DNA from: UBA7985 sp038141425 | Lineage (GTDB): Bacteria; Pseudomonadota; Alphaproteobacteria; UBA7985 | Assembly: GCA_038141425.1 (NCBI GenBank) | Contig: JAYQIC010000010.1 | Location: 248,001-312,000, forward strand | Length of the DNA stretch: 64,000 bases | Reading direction: 5' to 3' | Shown here: positions 47,974-56,060 of the stretch, in pieces | Layout of the letters: each line of letters starts with the position of its first letter | Numbering within the stretch: the first letter of the stretch is position 1 | Translations under genes and position numbers: made by a program | The notes under the pieces: generated by a model | Databases searched by the model: none | What the model saw: the letters and a program-made list of their open reading frames with translations, nothing else | What the model was told of the DNA's origin: nothing

Positions 47974-49163
47974 CCACGCAACCACTGGCGGGCATTCGCG
48001 TGCTCGACCTGACCAACGTGCTCGCCGGGCCCTTTGCCTGCCACCAGCTGGCGCACCTGGGCGCTGAAGTGATCAAAGTCGAGGCCGTCGGCCGTGGCGA
48101 TCTCGCCCGCAATCTCGGCTCAGACCTGGATTTGAACGCCGCTGGTATGGGGATTTCCTTCCTCGCCCAGAACGCCGGGAAGAAGTCGGTCACGCTGAAC
48201 CTCAAGCACCCGGACGGCAAAGCCCTGCTCAAGCGTCTGGTGTCGACTGCCGACGTGCTGGTGGAGAACTTCCGCCCCGGGGTTATGGCCCGGCTCGACC
48301 TTGACTACCCCCAGCTGAAGGCCGTTCAACCCAGCCTGATCTACTGCGCGATTTCCGGCTTTGGGCAGGATGGCCCGTGGGTCAGCCGCCCGGCCTATGA
48401 CCAGATCATCCAGGGCGCGTCGGGCCTGATGTCGGTGACCGGCGACGCTGACAGCGCCCCGCTGCGCGTGGGTTCACCCATCGCCGACACCATCGGCGGC
48501 CTGACCGCTGCTATGGCCATCAACGCGGCGCTCAACGCCCGCCCGCGCGGGTGCCTGATCGACGTATCCATGCTTGAAGGCCTGCTCAGCACCATGGGCT
48601 GGGTGCTGTCCAACTTCCTGATCGGCGGGCAACCCCCAGCGCCAACGGCAATGAAAACCCGACCTCGGCGCCTTCGGGCACCTTCCGCACCGGCGAAGGC
48701 TTGCTCAACATCGCCGCCAACAAGGACGAGCAGTGGCAGGCGCTGTGCGCGCATCTCGGGCGGAGCGATCTGCTCGAACACCCGAATTATGCCAGCCGCG
48801 AGCAGCGCAAGACCAACCGCAACGAGCTGCGCGCGGCGCTCGAAGACAGCCTCGCGCCAAATCAGCCGGCAGCGTGGGAGGGAGCTGAACGCGCTGGGCA
48901 TCCCCTCGGGCGCCGTGCTCAGTGTCGAAGAGGTGCTGGCCAGCGAACAACTGGCGGCCCGAGACTTTCTCGAAGGCTTCGCGGCAAGCGCCTCACTCGA
49001 CTGCGACATTCAGGTCGTATCCACCGGCGTGAAGATTGACGGCACGCGGCCAAAGGTGGAAACCCCGCCACCGGCGCTTGGCGCCCATGCCGCTGAAATC
49101 TGGGGCGAACTTGGCTTCAGCGAGGCCGAGCTCGAAGACCTTCAACAACGCGGCGTCATCTGA
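47970..49163 (+). CDS. Class III CoA-transferase, CaiB/BaiF family (two compensating frameshifts)
   Basis: About 397 residues. LAGIRVLDLTNVLAGPFACH, GAEVIKVEAVGRGDLARN, NAGKKSVTLNLKHPDGKALL and RPAYDQIIQGASGLMSVTG are the CaiB/BaiF signature; the catalytic aspartate should be that of SPIADTIGG. Between the C-run at 48633-48637 and about 48880 the frame is off by one, and the correct reading (TGEGLLNIAANKDEQWQALC) returns to frame afterwards, so start and stop match. It transfers CoA between carboxylic acids; being coupled to tctE and facing AtuA/DUF4387 and TctCBA, it probably activates the imported acid. Confidence 0.82.
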   Translation: MTTQPLAGIRVLDLTNVLAGPFACHQLAHLGAEVIKVEAVGRGDLARNLGSDLDLNAAGMGISFLAQNAGKKSVTLNLKHPDGKALLKRLVSTADVLVENFRPGVMARLDLDYPQLKAVQPSLIYCAISGFGQDGPWVSRPAYDQIIQGASGLMSVTGDADSAPLRVGSPIADTIGGLTAAMAINAALNARPRGCLIDVSMLEGLLSTMGWVLSNFLIGGQPPAPTAMKTRPRRLRAPSAPAKACSTSPPTRTSSGRRCARISGGAICSNTRIMPAASSARPTATSCARRSKTASRQISRQRGRELNALGIPSGAVLSVEEVLASEQLAARDFLEGFAASASLDCDIQVVSTGVKIDGTRPKVETPPPALGAHAAEIWGELGFSEAELEDLQQRGVI

Positions 49164-49187
49164 GCCCCTGAGCTGCAAACCAGCAAG

Positions 49188-49217
49188 CAGGGTGGGCGCA
49201 AAGGATCACCCACCCTG
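49188..49217. terminator. Hairpin between convergent genes
   Basis: CAGGGTGGG and CCCACCCTG make a perfect 9-bp stem with a 12-base loop, 25 bases after the CoA-transferase stop and about 95 bases from the end of metY. There is no T-run, so it may be a weak bidirectional terminator or an mRNA-stabilising fold. Confidence 0.5.
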
Positions 49218-49312
49218 CCGGTTCATCGCTGGCTTATCGCCGAACGACTACCGGATGGACGCCGCCAAACCGTGAAAAAGCAGCGTCAATCCGCGATGGT
49301 CTCAGGCTCCGG

Positions 49313-50632
49313 TCAGGCCGCGACCGCGAGGCTGCTCGTCGCCGCTTTCAGTGCCTGATCGATGTCGGCAATGATGTCGTCGGCGTGCTCGATCCCGATG
49401 GAAAGCCGGACGTAGCCAGGCGTGACCCCTGCCGCTGCCTGCTGCTCGGGCGGCAGCTGGCTGTGGGTGGTGCTGGCCGGATGGATCGCAAGCGAGCGGT
49501 TATCGCCGATATTGGCGACGTGGTAGAGCATGCTCAGCGCATTGATGAAGGCCTTGCCAGCCTCCAGCCCGCCCTTGTGCTCGAAGCCCAGCAGCGCGCC
49601 TGCGCCACCATCAAGGTACTTTTCAGCCCGATCCAGCGCCGCGCCTTCCTGTGCAGTGGCGTAGATCACACGCACGACATCGGGGTGGTTGGCGAGGTAG
49701 TCTGCAACCTTGGCCGCGTTCTCGTTCTGGCGCTCGAAGCGCAGCGCCAGCGTCTCCAGCCCCTGAATGAACTGGAAGGCGTTCTGCGGGCTGAGCGCGA
49801 AGCCGTAGTCCCGCTGCACGGTCACCCGCGCCTTGAGGATGAAGGCGATCGGCCCCAGCGGCTTCACCGCCTCGACCCAGACGGCACCGTGGTAGCTGGC
49901 ATCAGGCTGGTTGAGCAGCGGGAACCGGGCTGCGTTACCCTCCCAGTCGAAGCTGCCACTGTCGAGGATGACGCCACCGATGGAGGTGCCATGACCGCCG
50001 ATATACTTGGTGGTCGAGTGAATGACGATGTGGGCGCCGTGCTTGATCGGCTTGCAGATGATCGGCGCCGCCGTGTTGTCGACGATCAGCGGAATGCCCA
50101 GCTCCTCGCCGATCTGCGCGACTTCACCGATGGGGAAGACCTGCAGCTTCGGGTTCGGCAGGGTCTCGCCGAAGAAGGCACGGGTGCGGTCATCGCTAAG
50201 TTTGCGGAAGTTCTCCGGGTCTGCCGGGTCGGCCCAGCGGACTTCGATGCCGATCTGGCGCAGCGAGTTGCTGAACAGGTTGACGGTCCCGCCATAGAGG
50301 TCGGTGGAGGCAACAATGTTGTCGCCCGCCTCGGCGATGGTCAGGATTGCGGTTGAGATCGCGGCCTGCCCGGAGGCGACGGCGAGGCCCGCGACTGCGC
50401 CCTCGAGCTGCGCCAGACGCTCTTCGAGCACGGCGGCGGTCGGGTTCATGATCCGGGTGTAGATATTGCCCAACTCGGCCAGCCCGAACAGGTTGGCCGC
50501 GTGGTCAGCATCGTTAAACTGGTAGGACGTGGTCTGGTAGATCGGCACAGCAACCGCATTGCTGGTCGGATCGGCGCGGAAACTACCGCCGTGCAGGCCG
50601 ATGGTTTCAGGGTTTTGAGACTGCGTGGTCAT
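49313..50632 (-). CDS. metY: O-acetylhomoserine sulfhydrylase
   Basis: A 439-residue Cys/Met-metabolism PLP enzyme. ETIGLHGGSFRADPTSNAVA at the start, YTRIMNPT, ASGQAAISTAI, DNTAAPIICKPIKHGA and the PLP lysine in VIHSTTKYIGGHGTSIGG identify MetY, which makes homocysteine (or cysteine) from O-acetylhomoserine (or O-acetylserine) and sulfide. ATG 50632 is preferred to an upstream in-frame ATG by comparison with the family. The 275-bp gap upstream, shared with the divergent tmpA, includes a GGGGA/TCCCC hairpin at 50829-50842, but I could not fit it to a SAM riboswitch. The frame is intact. Confidence 0.92.
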   Translation of the reverse strand: MTTQSQNPETIGLHGGSFRADPTSNAVAVPIYQTTSYQFNDADHAANLFGLAELGNIYTRIMNPTAAVLEERLAQLEGAVAGLAVASGQAAISTAILTIAEAGDNIVASTDLYGGTVNLFSNSLRQIGIEVRWADPADPENFRKLSDDRTRAFFGETLPNPKLQVFPIGEVAQIGEELGIPLIVDNTAAPIICKPIKHGAHIVIHSTTKYIGGHGTSIGGVILDSGSFDWEGNAARFPLLNQPDASYHGAVWVEAVKPLGPIAFILKARVTVQRDYGFALSPQNAFQFIQGLETLALRFERQNENAAKVADYLANHPDVVRVIYATAQEGAALDRAEKYLDGGAGALLGFEHKGGLEAGKAFINALSMLYHVANIGDNRSLAIHPASTTHSQLPPEQQAAAGVTPGYVRLSIGIEHADDIIADIDQALKAATSSLAVAA

Positions 50633-50907
50633 GGGGAACTCTCTGATCAATAGGGGGTGTTTTCGGGCCTCAGAATTCATGCTGATCCCCCCTCAATCAA
50701 AGGAATTCGTGGATTTGTGACGTCTTCCTCCAGTCGCGCCAAAGTCCTGAACTTTGTCGGTCAAAGGTGCGAAACCGGTGAATAATTTGCCGGGTTTCTC
50801 TGTCGCAGAAAGGCGCTCAAAACGTCGGCGGGGAGGCTTCCCCGGCTCCTCGTTCAGGCGTAAAGAGAAAACCGTACCTGCCGTTGAGACAAAGGAAGGC
50901 AAGGGAT

Positions 50908-52043
50908 ATGACCGAAGTCAGCATTCTCGACCAAGGCACCGCGATTGCGCTGACCCGCGAGCACGGGACCCAGCGCTTCCACGCGATCTGGCTGCGCGAC
51001 AACGCGCCTGATGAAGCCACCCGTGCGGCCAACGGTCAGCGGCTGATCACCATCGCCGATATTCCGGCTGAGACTCACGTCACCAGCGCCCGCGTCGATC
51101 CCTCGGATGGTTGCCTGCGCGTGGGCTTCGCCCCGAGGGGCAGGAAATCAGCTTCGATCTCGACTGGCTCCGCGCACATGCCTACGACCGCGCTGATGGT
51201 AGCGCCCCCTGCGCACCCGGCTGGACCCCGCCTTCGGTAACGCTCTGGGACAGTGCCCTGATGAACGCGGTGCCCAGCGCCAGCCTTCCGCAATTGGAGC
51301 AGGACGAGGCCGCGCTGGCGCAGTGGTTGGGGCAGGTCGAGCGCTACGGCTTTGCCAAGCTTACCGGTGGGCCGGTCGCCGAAGGCGCCCTGTTCTCCGT
51401 CGTCGATCTGTTCGGCTACGTGCGGGAGACCAACTACGGCCGCCTGTTCGAAGTGCGCACGGAGATCAACCCCACCAACCTCGCCTTTACCGGGTTGGGG
51501 CTGCAGGCCCATACCGACAACCCCTACCGCGACCCACAGCCGACGCTGCAGGTGCTCTACTGCCTGGAAAGCTCGGCCGCCGGCGGCGACAGCATGGTGG
51601 TCGACGGTTTCGCAGCGGCGCGGCGGTTGCAGGCCGAAGACCCAGGCGCCTTCGACGTGCTCAGCCGCCACTGCGCCCGGTTTGAGTATGCCGGAGAAGC
51701 CGGGGTACGGCTGCAGGCTCGGCGTCCGCTGATCGAGCTTGCGCCAGACGGCGAACTGATCGGGGTACGCTTCAACAACCGATCGCTGGCGGCGGTGACC
51801 GATGTGCCCTTTGACGCCATGGAAGACTGGTACGCGGCCTATCGGCGTCTGGGTGAGATCATCGACGACCCGGCGATGGCGGTCAGCTTCCGCCTCGACC
51901 CCGGCGAAAGCTTTCTGGTCGACAACACCCGGGTTCTGCACGCGCGCAAGGCCTACTCTGGGACCGGAACCCGCTGGCTACAGGGCTGTTACGCCGACCT
52001 CGACGGCCTGCGCTCCCGCCTCGCGGCGCTGCGGGCTGCCTGA
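50908..52043 (+). CDS. tmpA: TmpA-like 2-oxoglutarate dioxygenase for trimethylaminoethylphosphonate (frameshifted)
   Basis: A gamma-butyrobetaine-hydroxylase-like Fe(II)/2-oxoglutarate enzyme of about 378 residues. The N-terminal domain has FHAIWLRDNAPDEATR; the catalytic domain has the HxD pair in LQAHTDNPYRDP and the distal His in TRVLHARKAYSGTG. One base is missing at 51131-51140. Butyrobetaine hydroxylase and TmpA share this architecture; the decisive clue is the HD-domain gene 41 bases downstream. TmpA hydroxylates (2-trimethylammonio)ethylphosphonate and TmpB then splits the C-P bond, giving glycine betaine and phosphate. A carnitine-biosynthesis role remains the alternative. Confidence 0.75.
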
Positions 52044-52084
52044 CCCCCTCCCCATTTGATCCGCTGACAATAAGGACTTGGCCC

Positions 52085-52684
52085 ATGACGGCACCCATGA
52101 CGGCTCCAGACCTCACCGCCCTGAACCACGACAACATCGTCGCTTACATCGGTGATATTTTTGAGCGCCGCGGGAACGAGGAATACCTCGGAGAGCCGGT
52201 GGCCATCGCCGCGCACATGCTGCAGGGCGCCACCTTCGCCGAGCAGCGCGGACAGAGCGAGGCCATCATCGTCGCCGCGCTCCTGCACGATATCGGGCAC
52301 TTCACCTCCGAATTCGGCAGCTTCAGTATGGATGACACCGAAGACCGCTTCCACGAGGAAGCCGGCGCGCGGGTTCTGGGCGCCTTCTTCCCTGATGCCA
52401 TCGTTGATTGCGTCAAGTATCACGTGGCCGCCAAGCGCTATCTCTGCGCCACCCGGCCCGCCTATTTCGACCAGCTCTCTGCCGCTTCGGTGCACTCGCT
52501 GAAGCTACAGGGCGGGCCGATGAGCGCGGACGAGGCGGCAGAATTCGAAGCCAACCCCAACCACAGCCTGATCGTCGAAGTTCGCCTTCTGGACGACGAA
52601 GGCAAAGTGCCGGATATGGAAACCCCTGATTTCTGGCACTTTGCCCCGATGGTGCAGGCGCAGGTCGACGCGACAAGGGCCTGA
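52085..52684 (+). CDS. tmpB: TmpB/PhnZ-like HD-domain mixed-valent diiron oxygenase
   Basis: A 199-residue HD-domain protein. Metal-binding residues expected for the PhnZ/TmpB group are visible: H44 (AHMLQGATFAEQ), H68-D69 and H72 (ALLHDIGH), H90 (FHEEAGARVL) and the K-Y-H-V-A-A-K-R segment at 111-118. PhnZ and TmpB use an iron pair and O2 to break the C-P bond of 1-hydroxyphosphonates rather than hydrolysing phosphates. It follows the TmpA-like gene, and together they would yield glycine betaine and phosphate. No phosphonate transporter is in the window. Confidence 0.8.
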   Translation: MTAPMTAPDLTALNHDNIVAYIGDIFERRGNEEYLGEPVAIAAHMLQGATFAEQRGQSEAIIVAALLHDIGHFTSEFGSFSMDDTEDRFHEEAGARVLGAFFPDAIVDCVKYHVAAKRYLCATRPAYFDQLSAASVHSLKLQGGPMSADEAAEFEANPNHSLIVEVRLLDDEGKVPDMETPDFWHFAPMVQAQVDATRA

Positions 52685-52715
52685 AAACGCCTACGGCTCT
52701 GGGCGATTTAAGCGC

Positions 52716-54780
52716 TCAGAACAGGCGGGGGCGCTCCCGGCGGAAATGTCCGCCTTCCGGCTCCTGCCCCAGCACGTCGCGCGCGTGTCGATGCCCGGAA
52801 AACACCGCCGACTGGATCGGCCCAGGGGCCTCGGCATCCCCGATCACGCGGTGGGCGATGCCCGCTGCGCTCAGGGCCTCAGACAGCGCCAAATCAGGCT
52901 CTCGCAGGCCAACACTGATCAGGATATCGCCCTCGATTACTGGCAACTCAGCGCCGGTGTCGGCCCGCTGCGCGGCCAGACCCGTCCCCTTCCCTGGCCC
53001 GTTTCCAGTCCAGGCCCGGGCAACCGTGTTGGGGTGCAGGCCCACGCCCGCTTCGATCAACTCAGCCAGCATGCGCGGCTGCTCGAGCGTGTAGCCCATC
53101 CACTCGGCGATGGCGGGCATGGGAGAGACCAGCTCGACCTGCATCCCGCGCGCGGCGAGGTCCGCCGCCAGAGCATTGGCGAGATAGTAGTGATCGTCGT
53201 CGTAGATCACCACCCGCGAGCCCCGGCGCCAGTTCGGCGCTCGTAAACAAATCATCGGGGGTGAGGGCCACGCCCGCAAAGCCATCGATCGGCGCGCGAT
53301 GGGTCCGACCCCTGCCCGTGTCCAGCCACCGGGCGCCGGTTGCGACCAAAACGTGGTCAGGCGCGAGTTCGGCGACAGTCTCAGCGGTCATGGCCGACTG
53401 CGCAAACAGGGACACGTTCTCCATTCGTTGCAGCTGATACAGGCGGTAGTCGGCGACCCGTCCCCAGGCCGCATGGTTGCGCAGGCTGCTTTCATGCCGA
53501 ACCCGTCCGCCAAAGTGTTCGCCTGCCTCCGCCAGCGTCACTCGATGCCCGCCCCGACCAAGCGTCAACGCAGCTTCCAGCCCAGCCGGTCCGCCGCCGA
53601 TGACCAGTACCTGACCCCGGTCGGCGACTGCCGGCACACGCTCGGGGTGCCAGCCGCGGCGCCATTCCTCCGAGACGGTGGGGTTCTGGGTGCAGCGCAC
53701 GACCACGCCTGCGTTTTCGACCGCCACACAGACGTTGCAGCCAATGCACTCGCGGATGTCTTCGACCCGGCCTTCGCGGATCTTGTTGGGCAGGAAAGGG
53801 TCCGCGATCGACGCCCGGGCACTGCCGATGATGTCGAGCCCCCCGCGTCGCAGCTGGCTGACCATGGTATCGGGTGAGGTAAAGCGCCCCACGCCCAGAA
53901 CCGGCCTGTTCGTGACCTGCTTGACGAAGCTGGTGAAGGCTTCCTGAAAGCCCTCGGCGTCATAGCGCGACGTGCCGCTGTCGCGCTGCCAACCGGAGAT
54001 GTTGACGTCCCACAGGTCGGGCAGCTCGGCCAGCGCCTCGACCACGTCCCCGCCCTCTCCATCGAACCGGATCGCCTTGGGGCCGGTGAGTTCGTGGACG
54101 GCAAAACGGATGGCGATTGCCATTTCTCCTGCGGCGGCGTCCTGTGCGTCTTGGAGCACCTCGTGCAGCAGGCGCAGGCGGTTTTCGAAACTGCCGCCGT
54201 ATTCGTCCGTTCGGCGGTTGTAGGCCGGGCTGAGGAAGTGCCACAGCAGCGAGGCGTCGTGGGCGGCGTAGACATAGGCGATGTCGTAGCCCGCCCGGCG
54301 CGCGCGCAGGACCGCGTCGCGATGGCTCTGGCGGAACCGGCGGATATCGTCGCGGTCCATGGCCTTGGCCATGAACGGCACCTCCGGGCGCAGCGTACTG
54401 GCGCTGGATGGCCCCATGACCGGGTAGCCGGTGCCGACCCCGCGTGAACGCAGGCCGGTGTGCGCCAGCTCGATCGACGCCAGCGCGCCGTGCGCCTGAA
54501 TCGCCGCCACGGATCGAGCATGGACGGCGACATCATCATCGTCCCACAGCCGCTCGTAGGGCAGCCCCGAGAGGTCCGAGGTCGGGTCGATCTCGGTCAG
54601 TTGCATGCCGACGATGCCCCAGCCGCCCTCCGCCCGGGTTTCACGGATCCCGCGTGCACCGTTGGGCATGAGGAAAGAATGACCGTTGGCATAGGGCGCA
54701 ACCGCAAACCGGTTCGGCGCCGTCACCGGCCCGATCTTCAGCGGCTCGAACAGCGGCGCGTAGCGTGGATCGAGGCTCAC
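52716..54780 (-). CDS. Trimethylamine-dehydrogenase-family flavoprotein with changed active site (frameshifted)
   Basis: About 688 residues: an FMN barrel, a 4Fe-4S site (CIGCNVCVAVENAGVVVRC, C-x2-C-x2-C-x11-C), then FAD- and ADP-binding folds (VLVIGGGPAGLEAALTLGRG). The text after the cluster, CTQNPTVSEEWRRGWHPE, is close to trimethylamine dehydrogenase, and the Tyr/His pair survives in YVYAAHDASLLWHFLSP. However, the cysteine that binds FMN covalently is Ala here (NRFAVAPYANG), and the Tyr of the trimethylamine pocket is Thr (GMQLTEIDP). A different substrate is therefore likely. Break near 53235. GTG 54780 is the chosen start. Last gene of a three-gene minus-strand unit. Confidence 0.78.
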
Positions 54781-54791
54781 GACAGCCAGCC

Positions 54792-56020
54792 TCAACCCAT
54801 GTTCACGGTGCCGTCAGCAACCCAGGCGTCGAGCTGCTGCAGCACCGCATCAGAAAAGGCCTGATCGTTGATATGCGCGTCGATTTCGACCACTGGCACC
54901 CGGATGGCGCTGCGCACCTCGTCGATCATTTCGGCCAGCGCTTCGGGGTCGTGGGCGACGTCGCCCGGCCGATCCCACTCTTCGACCCCCTGCAAGGGCA
55001 TGAAGAAGCTGACCGGCCCCTTGGCTTCGTCGAGCCGAGCGGCGATATCGCGAACCAGCGCCCGGCGTTCCTCACCGGCCAGACCGGAGGACTTGATCAG
55101 CCGGTTGTGCGCGTGGAAGGGTCGGTCCTGATAGGCCTCGGGGATCTCCTGCCACCCGGCGAAGTCGATCAGATCGGCGCAGCCGGGGGAGACGATCTGC
55201 GGGATGCCCGCTGCCCCTGCCCCGCGCAGCCGGTCTTCGCCGCTGTTGATGACCAGAGCCGACCATGAGGTTGCCCAGCTCACAGAGTGACAGGTCGAGC
55301 ACGGCGGCGAAGTAGCCCTGCCGCGCCAGCGCTTCTAAGGCCATCCCGCCCATGCCGGTGGCGTGGAAGACGGCAACTTCGAACCCGCGTTCCTCGAGCG
55401 GGCGCGAGAGCAGGGTCATGTATTTCAGGCACGAGGAACCGAAGCTCATCATGCCGATCACCGGGCGTTCGCGCCGGGGCGGTTCAACCGCGCGCGCGGC
55501 GCCCAGCACCGCGCCAGCAGCCTGGCTCAGCGAGGATTTGCAGACCTGAATTCAGACCGTAGAGCCCGCCAGCCCACAGGATCATCTGGATATCCGGCGC
55601 CAGCCGGTCGGCGGGAATAATCGGGGAGAAGGCAACGGTGGAGACCACGTACTTCGGCACCCCCATGGGCAGCGCCTGACAGCAGTCGAGCACCAGATCC
55701 GTGCCCATGGTGCCGCCCAGACCGATGATGCCGTCGATCCTGCCGTCGGCGTAGAGTTTTGCCGTCAGGGTCGCCGCGCCCGCCGCCATGATCTGCATGG
55801 CGAAGTTTTCGTCCCCGGCGTCGATGGCGTCCTGAATGGTCTTTCCGACCGCGGCCGTCACGTCGTGCTTGGAGATGTCGGTCGGCTGCTGCGGGTCGCC
55901 GAGCACGCTGACGTCCATGCTCATCGGCGTGCCGCCCTGCGCGCGGATGACCTCACAGACGTAGTTCAGCTCGTCGTCCTTGGTATCAAAGGTTCCGATC
56001 ACCAGAATAGTCTTGTTCAT
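54792..56020 (-). CDS. UPF0261 (Tm-1-like ATP-binding) protein (two frameshifts)
   Basis: About 409 residues. MNKTILVIGTFDTKDDELNY, GIIGLGGTMGTDLVLDCCQA and VPKYVVSTVAFSPIIPADRL form the N-terminal domain; after a break near 55545 come GMMSFGSSCLKYM, FHATGMGGMALEAL, and after another near 55265 VSPGCADLIDFAGWQEIPEA and VSFFMPLQGVEEWDRPG. This is the UPF0261 family, related to the plant Tm-1 N-terminal domain. Its biochemical function is not known; it tends to occur in catabolic operons. Here it sits between two amine-type dehydrogenases, with 11 and about 40 bases to its neighbours. Confidence 0.78.
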
Positions 56021-56060
56021 CGCTTTCACGCCTCCGCTCACACTTTTCCTAAACCAGCTG

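Noticed and set aside
50633..50907. Possible SAM riboswitch before metY
   Set aside because: The position is typical for one, but I could not fit the conserved SAM-II bases to the minus strand; the only clear fold is a 5-bp GGGGA/TCCCC hairpin.
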